Shown in pieces: positions 32,153 to 41,513 of a stretch of 64,000 nucleotides of DNA. Below the pieces are notes generated by a model that was given only the letters and a program-made list of their open reading frames with translations, had not been told where the DNA came from and made no database searches. The stretch comes from Verrucomicrobiota bacterium (GTDB lineage: Bacteria > Verrucomicrobiota > Verrucomicrobiia > Limisphaerales > UBA9464), in contig JAFLEF010000022.1 of NCBI GenBank assembly GCA_017309115.1, forward strand, positions 46,803 to 110,802. The letters run 5' to 3'. The first letter of the stretch is position 1. The number at the start of each line of letters is the position of its first letter. Both the position numbers and the translations under genes were made by a program.

Positions 32153-35100
32153 ATGAGTTTTGTTTTCCATTCCCGGTCGCTAGCGTGTTTGAGCGTGCTG
32201 ACGGGTCTGACGGCGTTCGCTGCGCCGAAGGTGGAGTTCAATCGCGACATTCGCCCGCTGCTCTCGGACAACTGTTTCGCCTGTCACGGTCCGGACACCC
32301 AGAAGGTCAAGGGCGGCTTGCGGCTGGATGTTCGAGATCAGGCGTTGAAGCCGGCCAAATCCGGCAAGGTCGCGTTGGTTCCGGGGCGTCCGAGCGAGAG
32401 CGAACTGGTGCGACGGCTGTTGACCACCGATGCCGACGACCTCATGCCGCCGGCGGAATCGCACAAGACGCTCACTGCTTCGCAAAAGGAGTTGTTGCAG
32501 CGCTGGATTGCCGAAGGCGCGGAGTATCAGGGGCACTGGGCCTACACGCCTCCGGTTCGTCCGGAGATTCCGCCCGGGGCGGCCGCGATTGATTATCTGG
32601 TGCGCCAGCGGTTGACGGAGCTGGGCTGGTCGCCATCTCCCGAAGCGGATCGCCGCACCCTGATTCGCCGCCTGTCGTTTGACTTGCTGGGCTTGCCGCC
32701 CAAGCCAGAGGACGTGCGGGCGTTTGAGCTCGACACCGCTCCGCAGGCCTACGAGCGCCTAGTGGACCGGATGCTGGCGTCACCGCATTACGGAGAACGG
32801 ATGGCGATTGGCTGGCTGGATGTGGTGCGGTTCGCCGACACGATCGGGTATCACTCCGACACCCCGCGTAATATCTGGCCGTATCGCGACTACGTGATTC
32901 GGGCGTTCAACAGCAACAAGCCCTTTGACCAGTTCACCCGGGAACAGTTGGCCGGGGATCTCTTGCCCCAGCCGACGCTGGATCAGAAGGTGGCTTCGGC
33001 GTTCAACCGCCTGTTACTGACCACCGAGGAAGGCGGAGCGCAGGAGAAGGACTACGAATCCCGGTATCTCACGGACCGCGTTCGGGCAGTGGGTGCGGTG
33101 TGGATGGGGCAGACGTTGGGGTGTGCGCAGTGTCACGATCACAAGTTCGATCCGCTGTCGGCGCGGGACTTCTATTCGATGGGGGCGTTCTTCGCGGACG
33201 TGAAGGAACCCATCATTGGCCGACGCGAAGATGGCGCGTTTGTCCCGACTGAGGCGCAGGCGGTCGAACTGGCCCGTCATGCGGAGACTGTGGATCAGTT
33301 GCAGCGCACCTTTGAAGGGCCGCATCCGGACCTGGAGGCGTCGTTCCAGCGCTGGGTCGCCGAGCAAACGGCCGCCTGGGAACAGGGGAATCGCTGGACA
33401 AATCAGGCGCCGGCGACGGCAAATTCGGCGGGCGGGGCGCAACTCAAGGTTCGCGACAACCGGTCCGTGCTGGTCATCGGAGCCAAGCCCGACCAGGACA
33501 CCTATTCACTGAGTTTCAAGGCGCTGCCGGCGACGGTGGTGGGACTTCGTTTGGAGGTGTTACCGGATGATTCGCTGCCGGCCAAGGGACCCGGACGCGC
33601 CGGCAACGGCAATTTCGTACTAACCGAAGTTGTGGCCTGGGTGGAACGAACCGGAGCGAATCCGCGCGCGGTGGCATTTGCTTCCGCCCGCGCCAGTTGG
33701 GAGCAAACCACGCTCGTGGAGAAGAATCCGTATGGCGTGTGGTCGGCGGCGTCGGTGATTGATGGCGATGTGAAGGGGAATTCGGCCGGTTGGGCGGTGT
33801 TGCCGGAAGTGGGCAAACCACAACAACTGATCCTGGGCTTGCGCGAACCGTTGACCCTGGCCGAAGGCGAAACCCTGGTGGTGGAACTTCAGCAGAACCA
33901 CGGCAATGGCAGCCATACGCTCGGGAACTTCCGATTGGCCACGGCCACCGATCCCGAAGCGATTCGGTTTCCAGCCTCCTGGCCGCCGCCCAAGGAAATC
34001 GCGGAGCTGATTCGCGTGCCGGCCGATCAACGGGATGCCGCCCACGCCCAGAAGCTCTGGGCTCAGTTCCGCGAGAAGACTCCGGAATTGGCTCCGTTGC
34101 GGCAACAGTTGGCGGACGCGAAGAAGGCGCGCGCGGACTTCGAAGCCACCGTGCCGCGCTGCCTGGTGACGGAACAGAACGAGAAGCCCCGGGTGGTGCG
34201 CATTCTACCCCGCGGCAATTGGCTGATCGAAACCGGAGACGTGGTGGCTCCGGCCGTGCCCGCCTTTCTCGCCGATCAGGTCCCCCTCGCGGCCGGCGAT
34301 CGGCGCCTGAACCGTCTGGATCTCGCGAACTGGTTGGTTGCGCCGCAGAACCCGCTGACCGCCCGCGTGGTGATGAATCGGATGTGGCGCCAGTTCTTCG
34401 GTCAGGGAGTTTCGAAGGTCCTCGACGACTTCGGCGCCCAGGGCGAACCGCCACGAAATCCGGCCTTGCTCGACTGGCTGGCCTGTGAGTTTCGCGATAG
34501 TGGCTGGGATGTGAAACACATGGTCCGGCTGATCGTACTTAGTCAGACCTACCGGCAGACGTCCACCGCTTCGCCGGAACAGTTGGCTCGCGATCCGGAC
34601 AATCGGGAGCTCGCGCGTCAGGGTCGATGGCGCGTGGAGGCCGAGCTCGTTCGGGACAATGCCCTGAGTGTGGCGGGACTGCTCGTGCCGGTGGTCGGTG
34701 GACCCAGTGTGAAGCCGTATCAGCCAGACGGATACTGGGAGAACCTGAACTTCCCCACGCGCAACTACGACGCCAGCGCGGGAGCCGATCAGTATCGGCG
34801 AGGACTTTACGTCTGGTGGCAGCGTTCCTATGTGCACCCGAGCATGCTGGCCTTCGACGCGGCCACCCGCGAGGAATGCGCCGCCGAACGCAACCGATCC
34901 AACATTCCCCAGCAGGCGTTGGTGCTGCTGAATGATCCCTCGTACGTCGAAGCCGCCCGCGCCTTGGCCGCCCGCGTGCTCCAAGAAGGACCGAAGGATC
35001 CGGCGGAACGATTGAAGTGGGCGTGGCGTCAGACGCTGGCTCGCGAGCCGTTGCCGGTAGAGTTGGACACGCTTTCGGCGCTGCTGAAGAAGCATCTGAC

Positions 35101-35251
35101 GGAGTACGGCCAAGATCCCGCTGCGGCCGCAGCCTATTTGAAAGTTGGACTCTGGCCGGCTCCGGCTGGGCTCGATCCGGCGGAGTTGGCTGCCTGGACT
35201 GACGTGGCCCGAACGCTCCTGAACTTGCACGAATTCATCACCCGCTCCTGA
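32153..35251 (+). CDS. Planctomycete cytochrome C/DUF1549/DUF1553 protein
   Basis: About 1032 residues from ATG 32153. A signal peptide (SLACLSVLTGLTAFAA) is followed by a PSCyt1-type haem domain: VEFNRDIRPLLSDNCFACHG with CxxCH, and LMPPAESHKTLT supplying the distal Met/Pro region. DUF1549 (about 140-350) includes WLDVVRFADTIGYHSD and a second CxxCH (GCAQCHDHKFDP); DUF1553 (about 690-970) has NWLVAPQNPLTARVVMNRMW, FGQGVSKVLDDFGAQGEPP and NRSNIPQQALVLLNDPSYVE. The pair with DUF1501 2 bases downstream is one of the most frequent in Planctomycetes/Verrucomicrobia and is linked to periplasmic polysaccharide use; the reaction is not established. Confidence 0.9.
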   Translation: MSFVFHSRSLACLSVLTGLTAFAAPKVEFNRDIRPLLSDNCFACHGPDTQKVKGGLRLDVRDQALKPAKSGKVALVPGRPSESELVRRLLTTDADDLMPPAESHKTLTASQKELLQRWIAEGAEYQGHWAYTPPVRPEIPPGAAAIDYLVRQRLTELGWSPSPEADRRTLIRRLSFDLLGLPPKPEDVRAFELDTAPQAYERLVDRMLASPHYGERMAIGWLDVVRFADTIGYHSDTPRNIWPYRDYVIRAFNSNKPFDQFTREQLAGDLLPQPTLDQKVASAFNRLLLTTEEGGAQEKDYESRYLTDRVRAVGAVWMGQTLGCAQCHDHKFDPLSARDFYSMGAFFADVKEPIIGRREDGAFVPTEAQAVELARHAETVDQLQRTFEGPHPDLEASFQRWVAEQTAAWEQGNRWTNQAPATANSAGGAQLKVRDNRSVLVIGAKPDQDTYSLSFKALPATVVGLRLEVLPDDSLPAKGPGRAGNGNFVLTEVVAWVERTGANPRAVAFASARASWEQTTLVEKNPYGVWSAASVIDGDVKGNSAGWAVLPEVGKPQQLILGLREPLTLAEGETLVVELQQNHGNGSHTLGNFRLATATDPEAIRFPASWPPPKEIAELIRVPADQRDAAHAQKLWAQFREKTPELAPLRQQLADAKKARADFEATVPRCLVTEQNEKPRVVRILPRGNWLIETGDVVAPAVPAFLADQVPLAAGDRRLNRLDLANWLVAPQNPLTARVVMNRMWRQFFGQGVSKVLDDFGAQGEPPRNPALLDWLACEFRDSGWDVKHMVRLIVLSQTYRQTSTASPEQLARDPDNRELARQGRWRVEAELVRDNALSVAGLLVPVVGGPSVKPYQPDGYWENLNFPTRNYDASAGADQYRRGLYVWWQRSYVHPSMLAFDAATREECAAERNRSNIPQQALVLLNDPSYVEAARALAARVLQEGPKDPAERLKWAWRQTLAREPLPVELDTLSALLKKHLTEYGQDPAAAAAYLKVGLWPAPAGLDPAELAAWTDVARTLLNLHEFITRS

Positions 35252-35252
35252 C

Positions 35253-36698
35253 ATGACCTACGAATCCGAAGTCCGGCAGTACCGGCAGCAACAGCAGACC
35301 CGCCGGGTGTTTTTGGGCCGCGCGGCGCAGGGCATGGGAGCGCTGGCGTTGGGATCCTTGTTGCGTCCCGACCTGTTGTCAGCTGCCGCTGCGTCGACGG
35401 ACCGCTGGACCGGCGTGGTGAATCCGACGCACTTCCCGCCCCGGGCTAAACGCGTCATCTGGCTGACGATGGCGGGTGGTCCGTCGCATCTGGAGACTTT
35501 CGATCACAAGCCGAAGCTGGCCGAGATGCACGGTCAGCCGATGCCGGAGTCCTTCACTCAGGGCAAACAGATCGCCCAGCTGCAGGGGCAGAAGCTGGTA
35601 TGCTACGGACCGCAGCTGAAGTTTCGCCGCTTCGGCAAGACCGGGGTGGAACTCTGTGAACTGTTTCCCCAGATCGGTTCCGTCGCGGACGAGATTTGTT
35701 GGGTTCGTTCGATGACCAGCGAGGCGATCAACCACGATCCGGCCCACATGTTCATGAACACCGGATCGCAGATCGCCGGCCGGCCGAGCATGGGTTCGTG
35801 GGTGGTGTACGGATTGGGATCGGACGCTGAGAATCTGCCGGGATTTGTGGTGCTGACGTCGCTGGGGCAGGGCGGTCAGAACCAACCGATCGCGGCGCGG
35901 CAGTGGGCGGCGGGACTTCTGCCGAGCCGATTCCAAGGCGTGCATCTGCGGGGTAAGGGAGATCCGGTGATGTACCTCAGCACGCCGCCGGGAGTGACCC
36001 GGGAGCGTCAGCAGAACGTGGTGCAGGCGGTGAACGCCTTGAATGCGCAGCACGACGCCGTGGTGGACGATCCGGAAATCGCCACACGCATTGCGCAGTA
36101 CGAGATGGCGTTTCAGATGCAGGCGAGCGTTCCGGAGTTAATGGACGCCTCCAAAGAACCGGCCCACGTGCTCGACCTATTTGGCTGCAAACCGGGCGAC
36201 GGTTCCTTTGCCTCGAACTGTTTGCTGGCGCGTCGGCTGGCGGAACGCGGTGTGCGGTTCATTCAGTTGTATCACAAGGATTGGGATCACCACGGCGGCG
36301 TGAAGCACGGGGTGGAATTGAAGGCGGCCGAAGTCGATCGGGCTTGCATGGCGTTGATCACGGACTTGCAGCAGCGCGACATGCTGCGCGACACGTTGAT
36401 TGTCTGGGCGGGCGAATTCGGACGCACCCCGATGAGCCAGGGTGGCGATGGACGTGACCATCACAATGCCGGCTTCACCATCTGGATGTGCGGCGGCGGT
36501 GTGCGTCCGGGAACGGTTTTTGGGGCGACCGATGAACTGGGTTATTCCGCGGTGGAGAATCCGGTGGATGTGCATGATCTGCACGCCACGGTGCTGCGTC
36601 TCCTGGGCATCGAACACACGCGCCTCTCCCTGAAGTTCCAGGGCTTGGATGTCCGCTTAACCGGAATCGCCGGCAAGGTCATCCAGGACATCATTTAG
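35253..36698 (+). CDS. DUF1501 (sulfatase-like) exported protein
   Basis: 481 residues. Twin-arginine signal (RRVFLGRAAQGMGALALGSL), then an alkaline-phosphatase/sulfatase-like core: RVIWLTMAGGPSHLETFDHK with the metal-binding Asp/His, SEAINHDPAHMFMNTG, DWDHHGGVKHGVE, TLIVWAGEFGRTPMSQGGDG and RDHHNAGF, ending with VDVHDLHATVLRLLGI. It starts 2 bases after the DUF1553 stop, so the two are co-transcribed. DUF1501 proteins are thought to be hydrolases of sulfate or phosphate esters on polysaccharides; no formylglycine Cys motif is evident. Confidence 0.9.
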   Translation: MTYESEVRQYRQQQQTRRVFLGRAAQGMGALALGSLLRPDLLSAAAASTDRWTGVVNPTHFPPRAKRVIWLTMAGGPSHLETFDHKPKLAEMHGQPMPESFTQGKQIAQLQGQKLVCYGPQLKFRRFGKTGVELCELFPQIGSVADEICWVRSMTSEAINHDPAHMFMNTGSQIAGRPSMGSWVVYGLGSDAENLPGFVVLTSLGQGGQNQPIAARQWAAGLLPSRFQGVHLRGKGDPVMYLSTPPGVTRERQQNVVQAVNALNAQHDAVVDDPEIATRIAQYEMAFQMQASVPELMDASKEPAHVLDLFGCKPGDGSFASNCLLARRLAERGVRFIQLYHKDWDHHGGVKHGVELKAAEVDRACMALITDLQQRDMLRDTLIVWAGEFGRTPMSQGGDGRDHHNAGFTIWMCGGGVRPGTVFGATDELGYSAVENPVDVHDLHATVLRLLGIEHTRLSLKFQGLDVRLTGIAGKVIQDII

Positions 36699-36800
36699 GT
36701 GAGGGGAAGAGGGAATCGGGAAAACGCGACAACAGGGAAATTACGGTAGGGATGGACCTCAGGGCCGTCCCCGCGTTTCTAAGAGCAGCGACCGCCCGCT
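36699..36800. repeat. Short intergenic spacer with GGTAGGGATGGACC repeat
   Basis: Holds GGTAGGGATGGACCTCAGGG followed by CCGTCCCCGCGTTTC (36748-36780), which matches the piece at 51250-51283 inside the larger 51.1-kb element. It separates the convergent DUF1501 and dienelactone-hydrolase genes. Confidence 0.5.
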
Positions 36801-37598
36801 TCACAGCTTTTCCAACAACGCTTTCCAGCGTTTCCAGGCTTCCTCCCGGGCTTTCTGATTGGCGGGTGAGGCGTCGGGAGCTTCGCCGGCTCGCATGAAG
36901 CCGTGGCCGGCCCCTTCGTAGATCACCGGTTCATAGACCTTACCTGCGGCCTTCATGAGATCTTTGGAAACCGGGATGGTCGCGTTCACCCGTTCGTCGT
37001 TGCTGCCGTAAAAGCCGTACACGGGAACCGCGATTCGCTGGATGGCCGCGGGGAGATCAGGGCCGGAACCGTAGAAGGGGAAGGCGGCTTTGATCTTCTG
37101 ATTGTCCGTGGCGAACCGGAACGTCTGGGATCCGCCCCAACAGAATCCGCCGACCGCCACCTTGCCGTTGGCCGAAGGTAGGGTGCTGACGTAGTTGGCC
37201 ACGGCGGTCAGATCCGCAGTGATTTGTTCCGGCGGCAGATCGCGAATGACTTTGCGCACGCCGTCGCCACCACCGAGTTCGGCGGTGCCGCCGCCACCCG
37301 GAGCCATGCCTGACAGCAGATCCGGAGCGATGGCGATATAGCCGGCCTCGGCCAGTTGATCCGCCACGCCCCGGACCCAATCGGTCAGCCCAAAGATTTC
37401 ATGGATCACCACGACCGCTGTGGCTTTGTCCTTTCGTTCGGGATACGCGACGAAGCAGTTCACCTCGCGGTTCCCCTGTTTGACCTTCACCCACTCCAGG
37501 TGACGTGGGGATTTTTCGAGTCGGGCCTTCGCCCAATCCTGGGCAGTGCCGGTGATGACGGCGAACAAGGCGGTAAGGGCCAACAACAGGGTCTTCAT
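36801..37598 (-). CDS. Secreted dienelactone hydrolase family protein
   Basis: 265 residues. Signal peptide (MKTLLLALTALFAVITGTAQ), then a dienelactone-hydrolase fold: AVVVIHEIFGLTDWVRGVAD, YIAIAPDLLSGM, VAVGGFCWGGSQTFRFA with nucleophile Cys in GFCWGG, FYGSNDERVN carrying the acid, and YEGAGHGFMR carrying the His. The Cys nucleophile and GHGF His are the family's catalytic set. Probable periplasmic esterase/lactonase; the true substrate is not known. It lies 30 bases downstream of the MBL-fold gene, likely one transcript. Confidence 0.88.
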   Translation of the reverse strand: MKTLLLALTALFAVITGTAQDWAKARLEKSPRHLEWVKVKQGNREVNCFVAYPERKDKATAVVVIHEIFGLTDWVRGVADQLAEAGYIAIAPDLLSGMAPGGGGTAELGGGDGVRKVIRDLPPEQITADLTAVANYVSTLPSANGKVAVGGFCWGGSQTFRFATDNQKIKAAFPFYGSGPDLPAAIQRIAVPVYGFYGSNDERVNATIPVSKDLMKAAGKVYEPVIYEGAGHGFMRAGEAPDASPANQKAREEAWKRWKALLEKL

Positions 37599-37628
37599 GG
37601 AAGTGGTAAGGAAAGTGTGACCGGTGGG

Positions 37629-38591
37629 TCAGTACCAAGTGCGCAGCCGAACCTCAACGCCAAGGTCGGTGCCGATCTGTGTCTTGAAAAGATTGGTGTT
37701 GGCGCGGGTGTTGTCCTGATTCCGGAAGTGATAGGGATACACCACGGCGGGACGAAACGCCCGAACGGCACTCGACGCTTGGGCAACAGTCATGGTGAAC
37801 GGCACATTCATGCAGACATAGGCCACGTCAATTTCGGGCAGTGACCGCATCTCCGGAATGTCCCCCGTGTCGCCGCTGAAGTAGATTCGTCGTCCGCCGA
37901 TCGTGAGGACATAACCATTGCCGACGCCTTTGGGGTGATTGGCGTTGTAGGCCGGAATGGCTTCCACCGAGAGGTTGAACAGATTCGTGCTTTGCCCGTT
38001 GGCCAGGGGAATGGTCCGGGCGCGCAGCGTCGCCGACAGACTCGAGTACACCGCAGCCGGGGCCACGATGAAGCCTTCCGGGGCAAGCACGGTAGAAAGA
38101 GTTGAAGCGTTGAAATGATCGCCGTGGCTGTGGCTCACGAGGATCAGGTCTGCTTTCGGTAAACTCGAATAGAGCGCCGCGCTTCCTACGGGATCGTTGT
38201 AGACCATCCGGTCGTGCCATTGGAGGACCAAGCTCGCGTGATTAATAGGGTGCAAAACGACATCCCCGGCATCCGTCGCCAGATGATCTCCAGTGAGTAG
38301 ATTGGTTTCGCCTTGGTCCAGGACCCGGTAAGCCCGCCCGTCGAGGTAGGCGGCTCCAGCATCTGTCTCTTGATTCACTGCCGCCGCGCGAGTCGTGGTG
38401 AGGGTCGTCCAGTCTACCAGATTGGACGAAGCCTGGAGCTGATGAGTGGTCCCCGGGGTTCCGGTCCAGCGGAGTACCACGTCTCCGTTGACCTGAGGCT
38501 CCACGCCGGTGAACTCGGGCGCCGCCGAACCACCGAGGGGCATCAACCCCAAGGCAACCCAGCACGAGCGTCGAATCAGCGAAGTGAACAT
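37629..38591 (-). CDS. Secreted MBL-fold metallo-hydrolase with N-terminal beta domain
   Basis: About 320 residues from the ATG complementing 38589-38591. Signal peptide (RRSCWVALGLMPLGGSAAPE), a short N-terminal domain of the kind found in exported Verrucomicrobia proteins (VVLRWTGTPGTTHQLQASSN, LVDWTTLTTT), then a metallo-beta-lactamase-like fold: VLHPINHASLVLQWHD, VSHSHGDHFNAST (the HxHxDH motif), YFSGDTGDIPEM, and YPYHFRNQD. This resembles the UlaG/L-ascorbate-lactonase-like group of MBL proteins. Metal-binding residues are complete. Function in the periplasm is not known. Confidence 0.85.
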   Translation of the reverse strand: MFTSLIRRSCWVALGLMPLGGSAAPEFTGVEPQVNGDVVLRWTGTPGTTHQLQASSNLVDWTTLTTTRAAAVNQETDAGAAYLDGRAYRVLDQGETNLLTGDHLATDAGDVVLHPINHASLVLQWHDRMVYNDPVGSAALYSSLPKADLILVSHSHGDHFNASTLSTVLAPEGFIVAPAAVYSSLSATLRARTIPLANGQSTNLFNLSVEAIPAYNANHPKGVGNGYVLTIGGRRIYFSGDTGDIPEMRSLPEIDVAYVCMNVPFTMTVAQASSAVRAFRPAVVYPYHFRNQDNTRANTNLFKTQIGTDLGVEVRLRTWY

Positions 38592-38606
38592 GGCGAGGTA
38601 GGCGGG

Positions 38607-38735
38607 AGGAGCTGAGAGTTGAGAGAGAAATCCTGAAAGACAGCACGTAGGACCTGCTCGAGGCTCGAGGAGTGGTGACCCCAAGGCCGATCCGGGTCAC
38701 CGATTTTCGCTCCTCTCAACTCTCAGACTGCCGTC
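38607..38735. repeat. Palindromic GAGAGTTGAGAG element (copy 1)
   Basis: Left arm GCTGAGAGTTGAGAGAGAAA, interior CCTGAAAGACAGCACGTAGG and GATCCGGGTCACCGATTTTC, right arm GCTCCTCTCAACTCTCAGAC. The 51.6-kb copy has the same order of parts. It fills the space between the MBL-fold gene and the glycine-rich secreted protein gene. Confidence 0.7.
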
Positions 38736-38742
38736 TGGCCTA

Positions 38743-39480
38743 TCAGGACGCCAGCTTCTTGGCGGAGTGCGGAATGGCATCGGCGGCAGGCGCTCCGTCC
38801 TTCAGTTCCACCGTGGTGGTACGGTCGATTTCCCGCTCGTTGCCGTTGAAGTTCACTTTGCCTTGGACGTGATACTCGTATTTCCCGAGCACACCGTCCT
38901 TGACCCAGAACTTGGCGGTTCCCTTGGCGTCACTAATTTCCGGTCCGCCGCCCCCGCCACCGGGTCCCCCTCGGCGACCGCCGAAGGACATCAGGGCTTT
39001 GACGGCATCTTCGGAAAGCGTGGCGGTGATGGCGTCGCCATCTTTTTTGAAGTCCTTGCACTTAGCCGCCATCTCGATGGCTTCAGCAGTGGGCAGTTTG
39101 AAGGCGCGCAGGTTTCGAGCCGCCATCCGACCGGGGTCGAACTGTCCGCCGCCTCCTCCGCCCCCGCCGCCCTGGGGCGCGGTGTCAATGGCCTTCCAGT
39201 CGCCGTCGGCTTTGTAGGCGCCTTTGTCTCCCTTCACGACCATCTCAGTCGTGTTATCGCCACGGGTCATTTTCACGAGTGCCCATCCGTCCTTGTCCAC
39301 CAGACCGTCGGTTGGCCCGACTCGCATCTGGCTGTTGGCACCAGAGTCGGTCTTGGAAACCCAGGCATAGCCGCCCTGATCGGCCCGTTTTTTGGCGGCG
39401 GCGGTGATTTCATCGGCGGATTGGGCCCAAAGGGTGCCGGCCGCCACGAGGACGCCCAGGGAGGTTAGGAGTAGTTTCAT
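38743..39480 (-). CDS. Secreted glycine-rich protein of unknown function
   Basis: 245 residues. Signal peptide (MKLLLTSLGVLVAAGTLWAQ), then a beta-rich domain (SKTDSGANSQMRVGPTDGLV, WALVKMTRGDNTTEMVVKGD) and two glycine-rich linkers (PQGGGGGGGGGQFDPGRMAA and GGRRGGPGGGGGGPEISD). The C-terminal piece (KFWVKDGVLGKYEYHVQGKV) looks like an outer-membrane lipoprotein-sorting-type sheet, as in LolA-like folds; this is a guess. The poly-Gly tracts could vary in length by slippage. Function unknown. Confidence 0.7.
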   Translation of the reverse strand: MKLLLTSLGVLVAAGTLWAQSADEITAAAKKRADQGGYAWVSKTDSGANSQMRVGPTDGLVDKDGWALVKMTRGDNTTEMVVKGDKGAYKADGDWKAIDTAPQGGGGGGGGGQFDPGRMAARNLRAFKLPTAEAIEMAAKCKDFKKDGDAITATLSEDAVKALMSFGGRRGGPGGGGGGPEISDAKGTAKFWVKDGVLGKYEYHVQGKVNFNGNEREIDRTTTVELKDGAPAADAIPHSAKKLAS

Positions 39481-39890
39481 GAAGTGTGCAGATTGCGGGT
39501 GTGTCTTGGAATTTTGAGACTGCAGAGCGTCGGAACCCGACCGGGAGCCGACGACAAAATGGATTGATTGAAGGGATAGAGGTGGCGACCTCGAATCTGG
39601 TTACACGTTGGTTTTTGGAGGCTCTCAAGGATGGGGTAGGGGTTCCCGCGGAGGGCGCGGAACGCGGAGGAGCGGTGGATCGGGAACGGGCGCCTCCGCG
39701 AGCTTGGGAAAGGCGCCGGGGTGACCATGAAAGACGGGGTTGGATTCGTCTTCCTCCCATTCGTGCTTCCTCGGTGTGATTCGTGGTCCAGATCGCGAGG
39801 GATGAAATCCTGGCTTGTTAAACAGGTGTCCCTGCCTAGCGTCTCAGTAAACCTCGGCAATGAACCCGAAGTTATCTCTCTTCAGACTTT
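39481..39890. other. Intergenic region with GCGGAGGGCGCGGA repeat
   Basis: About 410 bases with no credible gene. GGTTCCCGCGGAGGGCGCGG at about 39641-39660 matches the piece at 51360-51385 in the larger repeat element. The promoters of the two divergent flanking genes lie here but are not resolved. Confidence 0.45.
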
Positions 39891-40115
39891 ATGACCACGA
39901 CCAGTACTCCCCTGAAGCGAGCGCTTCAGGCGGCCAAGAAGGCCATGGGCCCGCAACAGTACGGCGCCGCCGGCCGGGTGTTTGAGTGCGCTATGTGCGG
40001 CCACGACCAGTTCAAAGTTGGTGCCTATATCGTTCTCCTTGGCATGCATACCCTCGTTTGCAGCCACTGCAGCCACGTCGAGTTCTTCGAGTCGGCACCA
40101 CAGGTGGTGGAGTGA
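39891..40115 (+). CDS. Small zinc-ribbon protein
   Basis: 74 residues. Two CxxC pairs (FECAMCGHDQFK and LVCSHCSHVEFF) separated by about 22 residues with a hydrophobic strand (VGAYIVLLGMHT) form a rubredoxin-like zinc knuckle. A basic N-terminus (LKRALQAAKKAM) precedes it. Zinc ribbons of this size often act as nucleic-acid or protein adaptors. No further function can be given. Confidence 0.65.
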   Translation: MTTTSTPLKRALQAAKKAMGPQQYGAAGRVFECAMCGHDQFKVGAYIVLLGMHTLVCSHCSHVEFFESAPQVVE

Positions 40116-40210
40116 CGTGAAGCCAACGCCGGAACCGACTCTCGACCAGGCCCGGCTGTTGCGCCGGATTCGCCTGGTGATCTTTTTCGGGCTCGTCAGG
40201 TTGTGGGTGG

Positions 40211-40909
40211 TTACTGGGGATTCTCGACGGCAAGGCCACTAACGAGGGAGCGGGCCTGCTCCAGCCAGTGCACTAGATCCTTCGGCCGGGCGAGACGTCC
40301 GGGACGAGTTAGAACCAGACAGTCACCCGCTCCTTCCAACCTCCAGGCGCGATTCCGTTGGGACCAGGACAACAAGGCGGCGGCGTTGGGTCCGCTGGGA
40401 TCGCTGACGGAGTCGTCCCAGAGACTGCGGCGCTTGCCCAGAGAGAATAACACCGTGGCCAGTCCCGGGACCCACAAGGCAATGATGGTCTCTATCGGAA
40501 CGGGATCCGAAAGCCGAGGTTCGGAAGAGTTCCAACTGTTCCGCTGGGAATGCCGCGGACGGATCAGGTATCGGCGCTGACGATCACCGACAACGAACGA
40601 GACCGCTCCGAAGGATCCGGTGAGGACGTCCAGAATTTCGTCGTGTTCCGGGAGTGGGATCGGGGGGACGTGCCCGGAATACCCCGAGCGCAATCCCAGA
40701 TTCCTTCCCGTCTGGACCCACGATTCGTCTCGTTGGCGGGTCCGGGTGAGCAGGACGAGAACACCGAAGAGAAGTCCGCCCGCGAGAAATCCGACGAACC
40801 CACCGCGGTCACCTCCCAAGTAATTCCCCAGGCCGGTACCACCACCTATCAGTCCCAACGCCAACAGAAAGGCGCGCGCGGCCTGGAACGAGTAGTCGAG
40901 GTCTTTCAT
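40211..40909 (-). CDS. Membrane protein of unknown function downstream of folK
   Basis: About 232 residues from MKDLDYSFQAARAFLLALGL. Two N-terminal hydrophobic segments rich in Gly (ALGLIGGGTGLGNYLGGDRG, GFVGFLAGGLLFGVLVLL), then a soluble part with ILDVLTGSFGAVSFVVGDRQ and a Trp/Arg-rich C-terminal region (LEGAGDCLVLTRPGRLARPK). No known family recognised. It follows folK by 85 bases on the same strand and may share the dapB-folK transcript. Confidence 0.65.
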   Translation of the reverse strand: MKDLDYSFQAARAFLLALGLIGGGTGLGNYLGGDRGGFVGFLAGGLLFGVLVLLTRTRQRDESWVQTGRNLGLRSGYSGHVPPIPLPEHDEILDVLTGSFGAVSFVVGDRQRRYLIRPRHSQRNSWNSSEPRLSDPVPIETIIALWVPGLATVLFSLGKRRSLWDDSVSDPSGPNAAALLSWSQRNRAWRLEGAGDCLVLTRPGRLARPKDLVHWLEQARSLVSGLAVENPQ

Positions 40910-40994
40910 GTGATTTTGCGGACCGAACCTCGGTAGCTGGGCAGATGGGGTGGTTATTCCGTAGTCGGCGGGGGAGAGCAGGAGCGGCGGCGAT

Positions 40995-41513
40995 TCAGCT
41001 CGGCAGCCGATGGAGGTCGGGGTCGGGTGGGGCGAGGGCGAGGAGTTGATGCACCGGGAGATGTTGTTTCGGGAGAATGAAGTCCGGACACAGTTCGTTG
41101 AGCGGGGCGAGGACGAAGCGGCGCAGATGAGCGCGCGGATGGGGCAGAGTGAGGCGCGGGGTCTGGCGAATTTCGTCGCCCCAGGCAATGAGGTCGAGGT
41201 CCAAGGGCCGGGCTTCATTGAGGACCACCTTGGGCCGACGACCGGCGAGACGTTCCAGCTCCTGCAACCGGTCCAGGGTGGCCTCCGGAGAGTCGCCTGG
41301 CCGAGGGAATACCATCGCGACGGCATTCACAAAGCGGGGCGATCCGGGCGGACAGTTATCCGGAGTGCTCGACCAAAAGGACGAGGCTCGCACCGGAGCA
41401 TCCGTTCCCGCCTGAAGCCAGGTGAGGGCTTCGCGCAGTTGGGCCTCGGGATTCCCGAGATTAGCCCCCAGGGCGATGATGACCGGCGGGCGGTCAGGCC
41501 AATCCGAGGACAT
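40995..41513 (-). CDS. folK: 2-amino-4-hydroxy-6-hydroxymethyldihydropteridine pyrophosphokinase
   Basis: 172 residues from the ATG at 41513. HPPK motifs: VIIALGANLGNPEAQLREAL, FVNAVAMVFP, LERLAGRRPKVVLNEARPLD then LDLIAWGDE (the Asp pair that binds Mg-ATP), and LPHPRAHLRRFVLAPLNELC. It transfers pyrophosphate from ATP to the pterin in folate synthesis. The start lies 20 bases inside the 3' end of dapB, indicating coupled expression. No folP or folB is adjacent. Confidence 0.92.
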   Translation of the reverse strand: MSSDWPDRPPVIIALGANLGNPEAQLREALTWLQAGTDAPVRASSFWSSTPDNCPPGSPRFVNAVAMVFPRPGDSPEATLDRLQELERLAGRRPKVVLNEARPLDLDLIAWGDEIRQTPRLTLPHPRAHLRRFVLAPLNELCPDFILPKQHLPVHQLLALAPPDPDLHRLPS